In this document: positions 1 to 8,617 of the stretch, piece by piece
Numbering within the stretch: position 1 is the stretch's first letter
How the letters are laid out: every line of letters begins with the position of its first letter
NCBI GenBank assembly: GCA_018608485.1
Contig: JABAZK010000144.1
Location: forward strand, 1-32,487
Source of the DNA: Flavobacteriaceae bacterium
Lineage (GTDB): Bacteria; Bacteroidota; Bacteroidia; Flavobacteriales; Flavobacteriaceae
Reading direction: 5' to 3'
Length of the DNA stretch: 32,487 nucleotides
Program-made: the position numbers and the translations under genes
The notes under the pieces: model-generated
The model's input: only the letters and a program-made list of their open reading frames with translations
Databases searched by the model: none
What the model was told of the DNA's origin: nothing

Positions 1-439
1 TCATGAGATGCAAAGCAATCCAAAAGTGATGCAATATGTTATTGGAGAAGTTCAAACTGAAAAAGAACATTTAATCGAATTAGATCGGTTAATTAACTTT
101 TATGATAAAGAGGGAAATGATTTTTGGATTTACGCCATAGATAGAAAATTAGATAACGAGTTTGTTGGAACTTTAGCATTTATAAAAGATGATAATGGAG
201 ATGATGAAATCGGATATCGATTTTTAGAAAAATATTGGGGTTTAGGGTATGGATCAGATTTGTGTAAAGCTTCTGTAGTGTATTGCAGCTCTATTGGTAT
301 GCCAAAATTGATTGGATACGTAATTAATCTTAATGTGGCTTCTGCTAAGATTTTGAAAAAATGTAATTTTGAATATGTTAGTGATGGAATAGATACACTT
401 ACTAAATTACCTGAAACAAAATACCAATTATTATTATGA
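1..439 (+). CDS. GNAT family N-acetyltransferase, 5'-truncated by the window edge
   Basis: Reading frame is open to the window start (H-E before the first Met). 'SNPKVMQYVIGE', 'EIGYRFLEKYWGLGYGSDLCKASVVY' and 'VASAKILKKCNFE' match the GNAT acetyl-CoA binding pattern. Confidence 0.85.
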   Translation, partial: HEMQSNPKVMQYVIGEVQTEKEHLIELDRLINFYDKEGNDFWIYAIDRKLDNEFVGTLAFIKDDNGDDEIGYRFLEKYWGLGYGSDLCKASVVYCSSIGMPKLIGYVINLNVASAKILKKCNFEYVSDGIDTLTKLPETKYQLLL

Positions 440-753
440 TTATAGCTGATTTAAAAACACCTTATTATGCAGTTATTTTTACAACACTGTTAACGAATAA
501 CTTAGCTGATTATGAAAAAACTGCTATAAGAATGGAGGAATTAGCTAAGCTGCAAGATGGATATTTAGGAATTGAATCTACCAGGAACAAGATTGGAATT
601 ACAGTTTCTTATTGGAAAGATTTAGCGTCTATTACTAAATGGAAAAACAATATAGAACATACAGAGGCTAGAGTTAAAGGAAGAAATAAATGGTATCAAC
701 AATATCAATTAAGAATTTGTAAAGTAGAAAGAGACTATGGTTTTAAGAGATAA
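436..753 (+). CDS. Antibiotic biosynthesis monooxygenase (ABM)/heme-degrading-like domain protein
   Basis: Short ORF starting in an ATGA overlap with the upstream gene. 'MEELAKLQDGYLGIES...GITVSYWKDLASITKWKNNIEHTEAR' resembles the ABM-type dimeric alpha+beta barrel. Confidence 0.8.
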   Translation: MIIADLKTPYYAVIFTTLLTNNLADYEKTAIRMEELAKLQDGYLGIESTRNKIGITVSYWKDLASITKWKNNIEHTEARVKGRNKWYQQYQLRICKVERDYGFKR

Positions 754-2341
754 TTGGTATTATTTGTTGTTAGTTCTTATGGTAGCCTCATGCCAAAAAG
801 GAACATCTAATTTTAATGATTCTCAAGTTTTTAGATACAATGAACATTCTAACATTACCTCTTTAGATCCGGCTTTTGCAAAAGATCAACGGAATATTTG
901 GGCCGTAAACCAATTGTATAATGGATTGGTTCAATTAGATGATAGTTTACAAGTTAAACCCAGCATCGCAAAGAATTGGGACATTTCAGAGGATGGGAAA
1001 GTGTATACTTTTTCACTTAGAGATGATGTTTATTTTCATAAACATGGCTTATTTGGGATTGATTCTACAAGATTAGTTACTGCTCTTGATTTTGAGTATA
1101 GTTTTCATAGACTTTTAGATAAAAATGTTGCATCACCTGGTGCTTGGGTATTACAAAACGTAAAAAACTTTTCAGCGATCAGTGATACAGTTTTTAAAAT
1201 AGAATTAAAACAAGCTTTTCCTCCATTTTTGGGATTGTTAGCAATGAAATATTGTTCTGTTGTTTCTCGAGAAGCTATTGAATATTTTGATGATGAATAT
1301 CGTTCAAATCCAATAGGAACAGGGCCTTTTCAATTTAAACTATGGGTAGAAAACACCAAGCTTGTTTTGCGCAAAAATCCAACTTATTTTGAAAAAGATA
1401 GTGAAGGAAATCAACTTCCGCATCTTGAGGCGGTAGCGATTACATTTTTACCAGATAAGCAAAGTGAATTCTTGCAATTTATTCAAGGAAATCTAGATTT
1501 TATGAAAAGCTTAGATGCTTCCTATAAGGACGATGTTATTTCAGTAGATGGAACATTACAACCAAAATATAATCATTTGATTAGAATGCAAACTGGACCA
1601 TATTTGAATACAGAGTATTTAGGTATCTATTTAGAAAACAGCCAATCAATTATTAAAAACAAATTGATTAGAAAGGCTATTAATTATGGATTTGATAGAG
1701 TAAAAATGATTAAATATTTACGAAATGGAATTGGAACTCCTGCCATTAACGGTTTTATCCCTTCAGGATTACCCTCTTTTAATAATTTAGAAGGATATCG
1801 CTATAATCCAAAAGCAGCACGTAAATTACTTCAGCAATTTATAAAAGAAACAGGAGTTAAGAACCCCTCAATTACCATTACAACTAATAGTAATTATTTA
1901 GATTTATGTGAGTTTATTCAGCGAGAGTTGCAAAATATTGGATTAGATGTTACGATAGATGTAATTCCACCTTCTTCCTTAAGACAGGGAAAGGCAACTG
2001 GTAAATTCTCTATTTTTAGAGCAAGTTGGATAGCAGACTACCCTGATGCAGAAAACTATTTATCATTATTCTATAGCAAGAATTTTACGCCTAATGGCCC
2101 TAACTATACTCACTTTAAAAATATAGTTTTTGATTCTCTATATGAAAAGTCAATTTCTGTTGTTAATAATCTTGAGCGTTATAAATTATACCAAAAAATG
2201 GATAGTATTATAATAGAAGAAGCACCAGTAATTCCATTGTATTATGATCAAGTAATTCGTTTTTCACAGAAAAATATTGAAGATTTAGGAATTAATCCAA
2301 TAGATATGTTAGATCTCAGAAGAGTTTATAAATTAAATTAA
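737..2341 (+). CDS. ABC transporter substrate-binding lipoprotein, family 5 (peptide/oligopeptide type)
   Basis: Signal peptide with lipobox 'LMVASC'. SBP_bac_5 features 'NITSLDPAFAKDQRNIWAVNQLYNGLVQLD', 'PSIAKNWDISEDGKVYTFSLRDDVYFH', 'NPIGTGPFQF', 'RKAINYGFDRVKMI'. Overlaps the upstream ORF by 17 nt. Confidence 0.9.
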   Translation: MVLRDNWYYLLLVLMVASCQKGTSNFNDSQVFRYNEHSNITSLDPAFAKDQRNIWAVNQLYNGLVQLDDSLQVKPSIAKNWDISEDGKVYTFSLRDDVYFHKHGLFGIDSTRLVTALDFEYSFHRLLDKNVASPGAWVLQNVKNFSAISDTVFKIELKQAFPPFLGLLAMKYCSVVSREAIEYFDDEYRSNPIGTGPFQFKLWVENTKLVLRKNPTYFEKDSEGNQLPHLEAVAITFLPDKQSEFLQFIQGNLDFMKSLDASYKDDVISVDGTLQPKYNHLIRMQTGPYLNTEYLGIYLENSQSIIKNKLIRKAINYGFDRVKMIKYLRNGIGTPAINGFIPSGLPSFNNLEGYRYNPKAARKLLQQFIKETGVKNPSITITTNSNYLDLCEFIQRELQNIGLDVTIDVIPPSSLRQGKATGKFSIFRASWIADYPDAENYLSLFYSKNFTPNGPNYTHFKNIVFDSLYEKSISVVNNLERYKLYQKMDSIIIEEAPVIPLYYDQVIRFSQKNIEDLGINPIDMLDLRRVYKLN

Positions 2342-2353
2342 TGTAGTAAAGTC

Positions 2354-3364
2354 TTAATTTTTTAGTCTTGCTAGAATAGGGAAGTGGTCTGAGTATGGAA
2401 CCTCAAATGTTTTAAAATTATTAACTTCAAAAGTGTTATCTACTAAAATAAAATCTATTCTAAGTGGATACAAATAATTAAAAGTTTTTCCCATACCTCC
2501 TCCAGCTATTTTAAATGCATCTTGTTTGTTTTTGGAGAGTTCTCTATATACCCAAGAAAATGCTGAGTTATTAAAGTCTCCACAAAGTATTTTTCTTCCA
2601 TTCCATTTTTTTTCGTGTTCCAAAAATAATTCTACTTGTTTTGCTTGTTTTTTAAAAGAGGCTTTCATGCGTTGAATCAGTTTCTCTGAATTTTGTTCAC
2701 CAAAATTTTCTTTACTAGTATTCATTTTTAAAGATTCTAAATGAATATTATATACTCTAATAGTATCTTTATCTTTTACTATATCTACAAAAATTATATT
2801 ATTTGCACTGTTCTTAAGATCTAAAGAGCCTTTGTTGATTACTTTATATTTAGAGAAAATGGCTAATCCAAATTTATTATTGTTAGATTTTGTTTTTATG
2901 AATGAATATGGATAATCAATTTTAAGGTTATTTGATTTATAATATTCTTGAATAGATAAAATATCTGGTTTTTTATTACTTATAAAAGTTGATATTTTTT
3001 CAGCTATTTTTTTATCCTCGCTCCATTTGTAATGATTAAATAAGCGAACATTATAACTCATAATCTTTACATCGGTATTAAGAAATATTTTTTTTTCTGA
3101 AAACTTATAAATATTATTTATATATCCCATGCCTAATAAAATTGTTATAGAAGATATAAAAACGTATTTTTTTAATTTTATAATCCAATAAATAATAAAA
3201 AATAGATTTAAAATAAAAAGAATGGGAACTGCTAAACTTATGATGGTAAAAATTGGACTTAATTTTGGAGATATATATGGCAATACATAAGATAAAAGTA
3301 AAAGTATTGATACTATTAAATTTGTAAGAATTTGTATTTTATTCCAAAATGAGTTTTTTTTCAT
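2354..3364 (-). CDS. Endonuclease/exonuclease/phosphatase family protein with N-terminal TM segments
   Basis: 'IMSYNVRLFNHY', 'DILSIQEYY', 'VYNIHLES', 'ILCGDFNNSAFSWVYREL', 'PYSDHFPILARL' are EEP motifs. Hydrophobic N-terminus. Confidence 0.9.
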   Translation of the reverse strand: MKKNSFWNKIQILTNLIVSILLLLSYVLPYISPKLSPIFTIISLAVPILFILNLFFIIYWIIKLKKYVFISSITILLGMGYINNIYKFSEKKIFLNTDVKIMSYNVRLFNHYKWSEDKKIAEKISTFISNKKPDILSIQEYYKSNNLKIDYPYSFIKTKSNNNKFGLAIFSKYKVINKGSLDLKNSANNIIFVDIVKDKDTIRVYNIHLESLKMNTSKENFGEQNSEKLIQRMKASFKKQAKQVELFLEHEKKWNGRKILCGDFNNSAFSWVYRELSKNKQDAFKIAGGGMGKTFNYLYPLRIDFILVDNTFEVNNFKTFEVPYSDHFPILARLKN

Positions 3365-3425
3365 AAAATGAATATTGTTTAAAAGAAAACATAATATATG
3401 AATAGCGAGTCTAAGTTAATCTATC

Positions 3426-4274
3426 TTATTTACCTTGCTTAAATAGGAATTCTTTCTCTTTTTGTGTGAGGGTGTCATATCCAGATTTGCTAATTTTATC
3501 TAAAATTGCATCTATTTTCACCTGATCATTATCTTTAGTATTACTATTTTTATTTTTTTTGGATGACTTATAGACCGTTTTTAAAGGTTTAGTTTTCTTG
3601 TTGAATAATTTTGAAAACCAATCAAAACTTGATGTTTTATTGTTAGTAGACTGAGAGACATATATATATCCAAACAAAGCACCTCCTATATGGGCAATAT
3701 GACCACCACCATTTCCTCCTGCAAGAGAAATTAAATCAAATAGTATAAATACTAAAGCCAAATGCCAAACTTTTACATATCCAATAAACCTTAGTTGAAG
3801 TTGGTAATTTGGTATGTAGGTTGCAATTCCTATAACTATAGCTGTAATTCCGGCAGAAGCACCAACCATTGTGTGTATTTTTCCTTTAAATAAAGGAAAA
3901 TAACTATAACTGATTAAGTAAAGTAATCCTCCAAATAAAGTTCCTAAAATATAAAAATTAAGAACTTGTTTTTCAGAAAAATAGTCTAAAAATAATCTAC
4001 CAAAATAATGAAGTACCAAACAGTTAAATAAAATGTGTAAAAATCCACTATGTAAAAACCCATAGGTAACTATTGTCCACGGTTTAGTAATAAAAACATC
4101 TATTGAAGATGATAATGAAAACCATTGAAAAATAATGTTCGATTGTTTTTCATATAATCCACTGAAAGAGGATGTTATTAGTGTAATTATAAATATTGCT
4201 ATATTTATATATATTAACTTTTGTACAATATTCGCGGATTTAAATTTTGTTTGTAATTCTCTAAACACCTGCAT
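3426..4274 (-). CDS. Rhomboid family intramembrane serine protease with Lys-rich linker and short conserved-looking C-terminal tail
   Basis: 'HILFNCLVLHYFG' (HxxxN), 'GASAGITA' (GxSx nucleophile), 'HIAHIGGALFGY' (TM6 His), multiple TM segments. Confidence 0.92.
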   Translation of the reverse strand: MQVFRELQTKFKSANIVQKLIYINIAIFIITLITSSFSGLYEKQSNIIFQWFSLSSSIDVFITKPWTIVTYGFLHSGFLHILFNCLVLHYFGRLFLDYFSEKQVLNFYILGTLFGGLLYLISYSYFPLFKGKIHTMVGASAGITAIVIGIATYIPNYQLQLRFIGYVKVWHLALVFILFDLISLAGGNGGGHIAHIGGALFGYIYVSQSTNNKTSSFDWFSKLFNKKTKPLKTVYKSSKKNKNSNTKDNDQVKIDAILDKISKSGYDTLTQKEKEFLFKQGK

Positions 4275-5014
4275 TATTTATAGTATTTAAATTGATTTTG
4301 TTTCCAATAGTAAGCTAATAAAAATCCTATTAATGCCCCTCCTATATGAGCAAAATGAGCAACATTTCCGATGGAGTATTTCGTCATTCCAAAAAATAAA
4401 TCACCAAGTAAAATTAATGGAATGAAGTATTTTGCAGCAATTGGTACTGGAAAAAATATAAGCGCAAGTTTAGCATCTTTAAAATACATTCCAAATGCCA
4501 CAAGGACACCATATACAGCACCAGAAGCTCCAACTGCTGGTGTGTGAAATAAACTATAAAACTCAGTTAGTTCCTCTTTCGTTAAACTTATAACATCTGC
4601 AAAATTAGTGTACACTCCTGTATCTAAAATGTTTGAAATCTCAGAAGATGTTAGACCATCTTGAGTAAGAATTTCATAAAAACCATTAAACTGATAGTAG
4701 TTAACTAAAGAATATATTAGTCCAGCTCCTACGCCCGCAGAAAAGTAAAAAAATAAGAATTTATTTTGTCCCCACATTTTTTCTAATGGAGTTCCAAATG
4801 CCCATAAACCATACATATTAAAAAGGATGTGAGGAAAACTACCATGCATAAACATATGAGTTATGTATTGCCATATCCCAAAATGATTATTTTTAGGAAA
4901 GTGCAATGCAAAAATATTGGTGAGATCTAAATTTATAATTTGAGGAGCAACAAATAAAATAATATTAACTATTATTAAATGCTTAATTCCTTCTGTAATT
5001 TTTATTCCATTCAT
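4274..5014 (-). CDS. Rhomboid family intramembrane serine protease
   Basis: 'HILFNMYGLWAFG', 'GASGAVYG', 'AHFAHIGGALIGF'. Its stop overlaps the start of the next rhomboid by one base (TAATG). Confidence 0.93.
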   Translation of the reverse strand: MNGIKITEGIKHLIIVNIILFVAPQIINLDLTNIFALHFPKNNHFGIWQYITHMFMHGSFPHILFNMYGLWAFGTPLEKMWGQNKFLFFYFSAGVGAGLIYSLVNYYQFNGFYEILTQDGLTSSEISNILDTGVYTNFADVISLTKEELTEFYSLFHTPAVGASGAVYGVLVAFGMYFKDAKLALIFFPVPIAAKYFIPLILLGDLFFGMTKYSIGNVAHFAHIGGALIGFLLAYYWKQNQFKYYK

Positions 5015-5017
5015 ATG

Positions 5018-6817
5018 TTAAGAATCAAATAATTGGTCAATTTCTTGTAATGTTAACGTTTTAAAAGTTGCTTTACCCGTGGGGGATAAACTTGGTTCAC
5101 TACATAAAAAAAGACTATTTACAAGACTTTCTTGTTCTTTTTGAGATAGGTAATGACCTGTTTTAATGGCTAAAGATTTAGCAAAAGATTTAGCCATAAC
5201 ATCCAGTGGTTTAAAATTAGCATCTGGTATGTCTAAATTAATATTTTCAAGAAGCTCCTCCAATACTTTGGAGATTTTACTTTCTGATATAGAAACAGGT
5301 GTTCCTTTTATGGTCACAGATTCTTTTGTGAAAACATCAAAACAGAATCCAACATTTTCAAGCTCAGATTTTAACGTATAAATCATTTCAATCTCAGCAG
5401 AAGAGAAAGAAATAGTAATCGGAAATAGTAATTGTTGGCTGTGTATTTCTTTTAAATTTACACTTTCTAAAAATTCCTCATACAATACTCTTTGATGCGC
5501 AAATGATTGATTTATCAAAACAACACCAGATTTTATAGAACTAAGTAAGAATTTTCTTTGAATTTGAATAGTTTTATTTGGTAGATGATTAGATTCTTGC
5601 TCAAATAAGGTTTCTTGTTGATCAATTTCTTGAGTAGAAACATATAAACTTTCCCATTTAGCTGCGTCTTCTCTTACCTGAAAAGGTTTATTTTTTATTT
5701 CCTTTTCAAAAGGATTAAAAGATGAATCAATGGTAATTTTTGGTGTTAAAGGGCTTAATTCTTCTTTAGAAAAATTGTAGGGTGTGTCTAGGGTAGCATC
5801 TCTATTAAAATCAAGAATAGGTGCAATGTTATATTGACCTAAACTATGTTTTACGGTTGCTCTTAATATCGCATATATTGCCTTTTCATCCTCAAATTTA
5901 ATTTCTGTTTTCGTTGGGTGTATATTTATATCTATGCTCTCGGTAGGAACGGTTAAATATAAAAAGTAGGAGGGATGATATCCTTTTTCTAGTAATCCGT
6001 CAAAAGCAGCAACCACTGCATGATTTAGATAAGGACTTTTCACATATCGGTTATTCACAAAAAAGAATTGTTCACCTCTTTTTTTCTTTGCATATTGTGG
6101 TTTGGCAACAAAACCTTCCATAGAAATCATCTCTGTATTCTCTGAAACTGGAACTAATTTTTCATTCATTTTAATTCCAAAAATTGCTACAATTCTTTTT
6201 CTTAAATTAGAATCTTTTAAACGGTAAACTTCGTTATCATTATGATGTAGGCTAAAAGAAATTTCTGGATGTGACAATGAAATTCGTTGAAATTCATCAA
6301 TGATATGTCTAGTTTCTATGGTATCAGACTTTAAAAAATTTCTTCTAGCAGGTATATTGAAGAATAAATTTTTTACTGATACGTTAGTACCAGTTGGTGT
6401 TGAAGTTTGTTCTACATAAGAAATTCTACTCCCATTTATTTTAATATGTGTTCCTAATTCTTGAGAATCTTGTTTAGTTTTCATTTCAACATGAGCAATA
6501 GCAGCTATAGACGCCATTGCCTCTCCTCTAAACCCTTTAGTTTTTAATTTAAACAAATCATCAGCAGAATTAATTTTCGAAGTTGCGTGTCTTTCAAATG
6601 CTAGTTTAGCATCTGTATTACTCATGCCTTTTCCGTTATCGATAACTTGTATTAACGTTTTCCCTGCATCTCTTATAATTAGTTTTATAGATGTTGCTTT
6701 GGCGTCAATGGAATTTTCTAACAATTCTTTGACTACAGAAGATGGTCGTTGAACTACTTCACCTGCTGCAATTTGATTTGCAACATGATCTGGTAAAAGT
6801 TGAATAATGTCTGACAT
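5018..6817 (-). CDS. mutL: DNA mismatch repair protein MutL
   Basis: N-terminal GHKL ATPase motifs 'IAAGEVVQRPSSVVKELLENSIDA', 'DNGKGM', 'RHATSKI', 'GFRGEAMASIAAIAHV'; 'FFFVNNRYVKSP', 'DINIHPTKTEIKF'. Confidence 0.97.
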   Translation of the reverse strand: MSDIIQLLPDHVANQIAAGEVVQRPSSVVKELLENSIDAKATSIKLIIRDAGKTLIQVIDNGKGMSNTDAKLAFERHATSKINSADDLFKLKTKGFRGEAMASIAAIAHVEMKTKQDSQELGTHIKINGSRISYVEQTSTPTGTNVSVKNLFFNIPARRNFLKSDTIETRHIIDEFQRISLSHPEISFSLHHNDNEVYRLKDSNLRKRIVAIFGIKMNEKLVPVSENTEMISMEGFVAKPQYAKKKRGEQFFFVNNRYVKSPYLNHAVVAAFDGLLEKGYHPSYFLYLTVPTESIDINIHPTKTEIKFEDEKAIYAILRATVKHSLGQYNIAPILDFNRDATLDTPYNFSKEELSPLTPKITIDSSFNPFEKEIKNKPFQVREDAAKWESLYVSTQEIDQQETLFEQESNHLPNKTIQIQRKFLLSSIKSGVVLINQSFAHQRVLYEEFLESVNLKEIHSQQLLFPITISFSSAEIEMIYTLKSELENVGFCFDVFTKESVTIKGTPVSISESKISKVLEELLENINLDIPDANFKPLDVMAKSFAKSLAIKTGHYLSQKEQESLVNSLFLCSEPSLSPTGKATFKTLTLQEIDQLFDS

Positions 6818-7140
6818 TATTTTTTACTAAAAATTGATAGATCAAAATCTATGATGAATAAAAAAATGAGTACAAGTATAGCTATGATGTAGAGTACAAC
6901 TTTGTTTGAATTTGAATGGGAATCGTCTAGTTGATAATTTTCGTCATTTATCGAAACTATATTTTGCTCCCCTTTTAAATTACTAATAGCATCCGTTATT
7001 TTTCCCTTTAAGCTTGTATTGGAAGTAGTAGAAATCCTGAATTCGTCAAACTTATGTTTAATTGCATAAGGATTACCCTCTCCTTTGTAGTATCTGGGTT
7101 TGTAATCAAATTTTTTATTTTTTCTTTTTATAATTCCCAT
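6817..7140 (-). CDS. Short uncharacterised protein with a single C-terminal TM helix; TAATG overlap with mutL
   Basis: Basic N-terminus 'MGIIKRKNKKFDYKPRYYKGEGNPYAIKHKFDEFR', then a C-terminal TM 'KVVLYIIAILVLIFLFIIDF'. A good promoter lies upstream at 7199-7229. Confidence 0.8.
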   Translation of the reverse strand: MGIIKRKNKKFDYKPRYYKGEGNPYAIKHKFDEFRISTTSNTSLKGKITDAISNLKGEQNIVSINDENYQLDDSHSNSNKVVLYIIAILVLIFLFIIDFDLSIFSKK

Positions 7141-7198
7141 GCAGAGTTATGTAAATTCTTTAATTACCAATAATACAATAGATTGTTAGGTAGCTTGT

Positions 7199-7229
7199 CA
7201 AAGTTACTTAATAATAAAATAATGGTCAA
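7199..7229 (-). promoter_or_regulatory. Candidate promoter for the short TM protein - mutL - rhomboid operon: TTG-N20-TAACTTTG
   Basis: Minus strand: TTG (7229-7227), 20-nt spacer, TAACTTTG (7206-7199). Matches the Bacteroidota TTG/TAnnTTTG consensus and spacing; 58 nt upstream of ATG at 7140. Confidence 0.65.
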
Positions 7230-7257
7230 GGTTTGTTGGTAAGATACTTTGTTAAAT

Positions 7258-7731
7258 CTAACTTAAAGAAGCCATTTTGATTGCTGCTGTAGCGCATTCT
7301 ACACCTTTGTTTCCTAATTTACCTCCAGATCTGTCCATGGATTGTTGTTTTGTATTATCTGTTAATACACAGAAAATAACAGGAGTGTTAAATTTCATAT
7401 TTAGGTCTACAATTCCTTTGGTTACACCATTACAAACAAAATCGAAATGTTTTGTTTCTCCTTGAATTACATTACCTATTGCGATAACAGCATCTAGTTG
7501 AAGAGTTTCAATCATTTTTTTACATCCATAAACTAATTCAAAACTACCAGGAACCTCCCATGTAATAATATTGTTAGGATCTGCTCCACAATCAATTAAT
7601 GTAGCAACAGCACCTTTGTGTAGGTTTTGCGTAATTTCAGGATTCCACTCAGAAACAACAATCCCAAACCGAAATTTTTTCGCGTTTGGGATAGTTTCTT
7701 TATCGTAATGAGATAAGTTAGTTGTTGCCAT
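7258..7731 (-). CDS. ribH: 6,7-dimethyl-8-ribityllumazine synthase
   Basis: 'FGIVVSEWNPEIT', 'WEVPGSFEL', 'AVIAIGNVIQGETKHFDFVCNGVTKGI', 'PVIFCVLTDNTKQQSMDRSGGKLGNKG' are diagnostic of RibH. Confidence 0.97.
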   Translation of the reverse strand: MATTNLSHYDKETIPNAKKFRFGIVVSEWNPEITQNLHKGAVATLIDCGADPNNIITWEVPGSFELVYGCKKMIETLQLDAVIAIGNVIQGETKHFDFVCNGVTKGIVDLNMKFNTPVIFCVLTDNTKQQSMDRSGGKLGNKGVECATAAIKMASLS

Positions 7732-7736
7732 TGATA

Positions 7737-8504
7737 CTATTGAGCATATTTAGCGCTGTAAATATATTTATCGATATTCCTACCAATCTCTGTGGTAGAA
7801 TAATTTTCTTTGATTTGTGTAAATAATTTCTCTGCTTTAGAGAATTTATTTAAGGATAAGGCTAATTTTCCAGCTTTAAATAAGAATAAAGGTGTTGTAA
7901 ATTCATTATTTTTTTTGTTGGCAGCTTTTTCATAGTAATCCAAGGCATCTTCAGTTTGATCGATGTCTGCAAAAGCATCACCAATTGCGCCAATTGCTGT
8001 AGGCCCAAGAATCTCATCATCAGAGTCGAATTTACTGAGATATTCTATAGCTTTTTCATATTCTTTTAATTTAAGGTAGGAGACACCGGCGTAATAGTTC
8101 GCAATATTAGCAGACTTTGTTCCGCTGAATTGTGTTGAAATATCTAAAAAACCATATTTATTATCAGCACCTTCTAAACCTAATTGTAATAATGAATCTA
8201 TATCATCTCCAGAGGCCAAACCAGCTTCATTGAAATATTTTCTTGGGAAAGCTAACTCATTAGAGGCAGCTTCTTCTTGAGGTTCAACAATAAACTTATT
8301 GTACCCTAAAAAACTTAAAATTAATGCAATAACTACGACTAAACCATAAAATAATGGCTTGCTGTTTTTTTCAATCCATTGTTCGGATTTTGAGGCAGAT
8401 TCGTCTAATGTATTAAAAACCTCTGCAGTAGTACTTTGCATTTTCAGAGCTTCTTGCTCTTTTTTGTCTTTAGGTTTGTAACCCTTTTTCTTATATGTTG
8501 CCAT
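7737..8504 (-). CDS. Membrane-anchored tetratricopeptide-repeat protein (YfgM-like architecture); start revised from 8591 to 8504
   Basis: Internal Met gives 'MATYKKKGYKPKDKKEQEALKMQSTTAEVFNTLDE'. One TM 'LFYGLVVVIALILSFLGYNKF' followed by TPR-like repeats. A -7 element lies at 8528-8535, inside the longer ORF. Confidence 0.85.
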   Translation of the reverse strand: MATYKKKGYKPKDKKEQEALKMQSTTAEVFNTLDESASKSEQWIEKNSKPLFYGLVVVIALILSFLGYNKFIVEPQEEAASNELAFPRKYFNEAGLASGDDIDSLLQLGLEGADNKYGFLDISTQFSGTKSANIANYYAGVSYLKLKEYEKAIEYLSKFDSDDEILGPTAIGAIGDAFADIDQTEDALDYYEKAANKKNNEFTTPLFLFKAGKLALSLNKFSKAEKLFTQIKENYSTTEIGRNIDKYIYSAKYAQ

Positions 8505-8527
8505 ATTTAGTGTAAAAATTAGTAGCG

Positions 8528-8535
8528 CAAAAATA
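8528..8535 (-). promoter_or_regulatory. Candidate -7 element (TATTTTTG) for the TPR protein - ribH transcript
   Basis: Reverse complement of caaaaata = TATTTTTG, 23 nt upstream of the revised ATG at 8504. Confidence 0.5.
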
Positions 8536-8617
8536 GTTTTTTTAATTGGATATAGAAAGCCAATATATCGTAATTTTTCAATAATTTGCATAAGATTACT
8601 TACAACAATTTTTAGTT

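Noticed and set aside
737-2341. Complete peptide ABC transporter operon
   Set aside because: Only the substrate-binding lipoprotein is present; no permease or ATPase genes in the window.
5166-5381. 71-aa plus-strand ORF
   Set aside because: Fully antisense to mutL, no recognisable domain; a shadow ORF.
7277-7465. 62-aa plus-strand ORF
   Set aside because: Antisense to ribH; no independent coding evidence.
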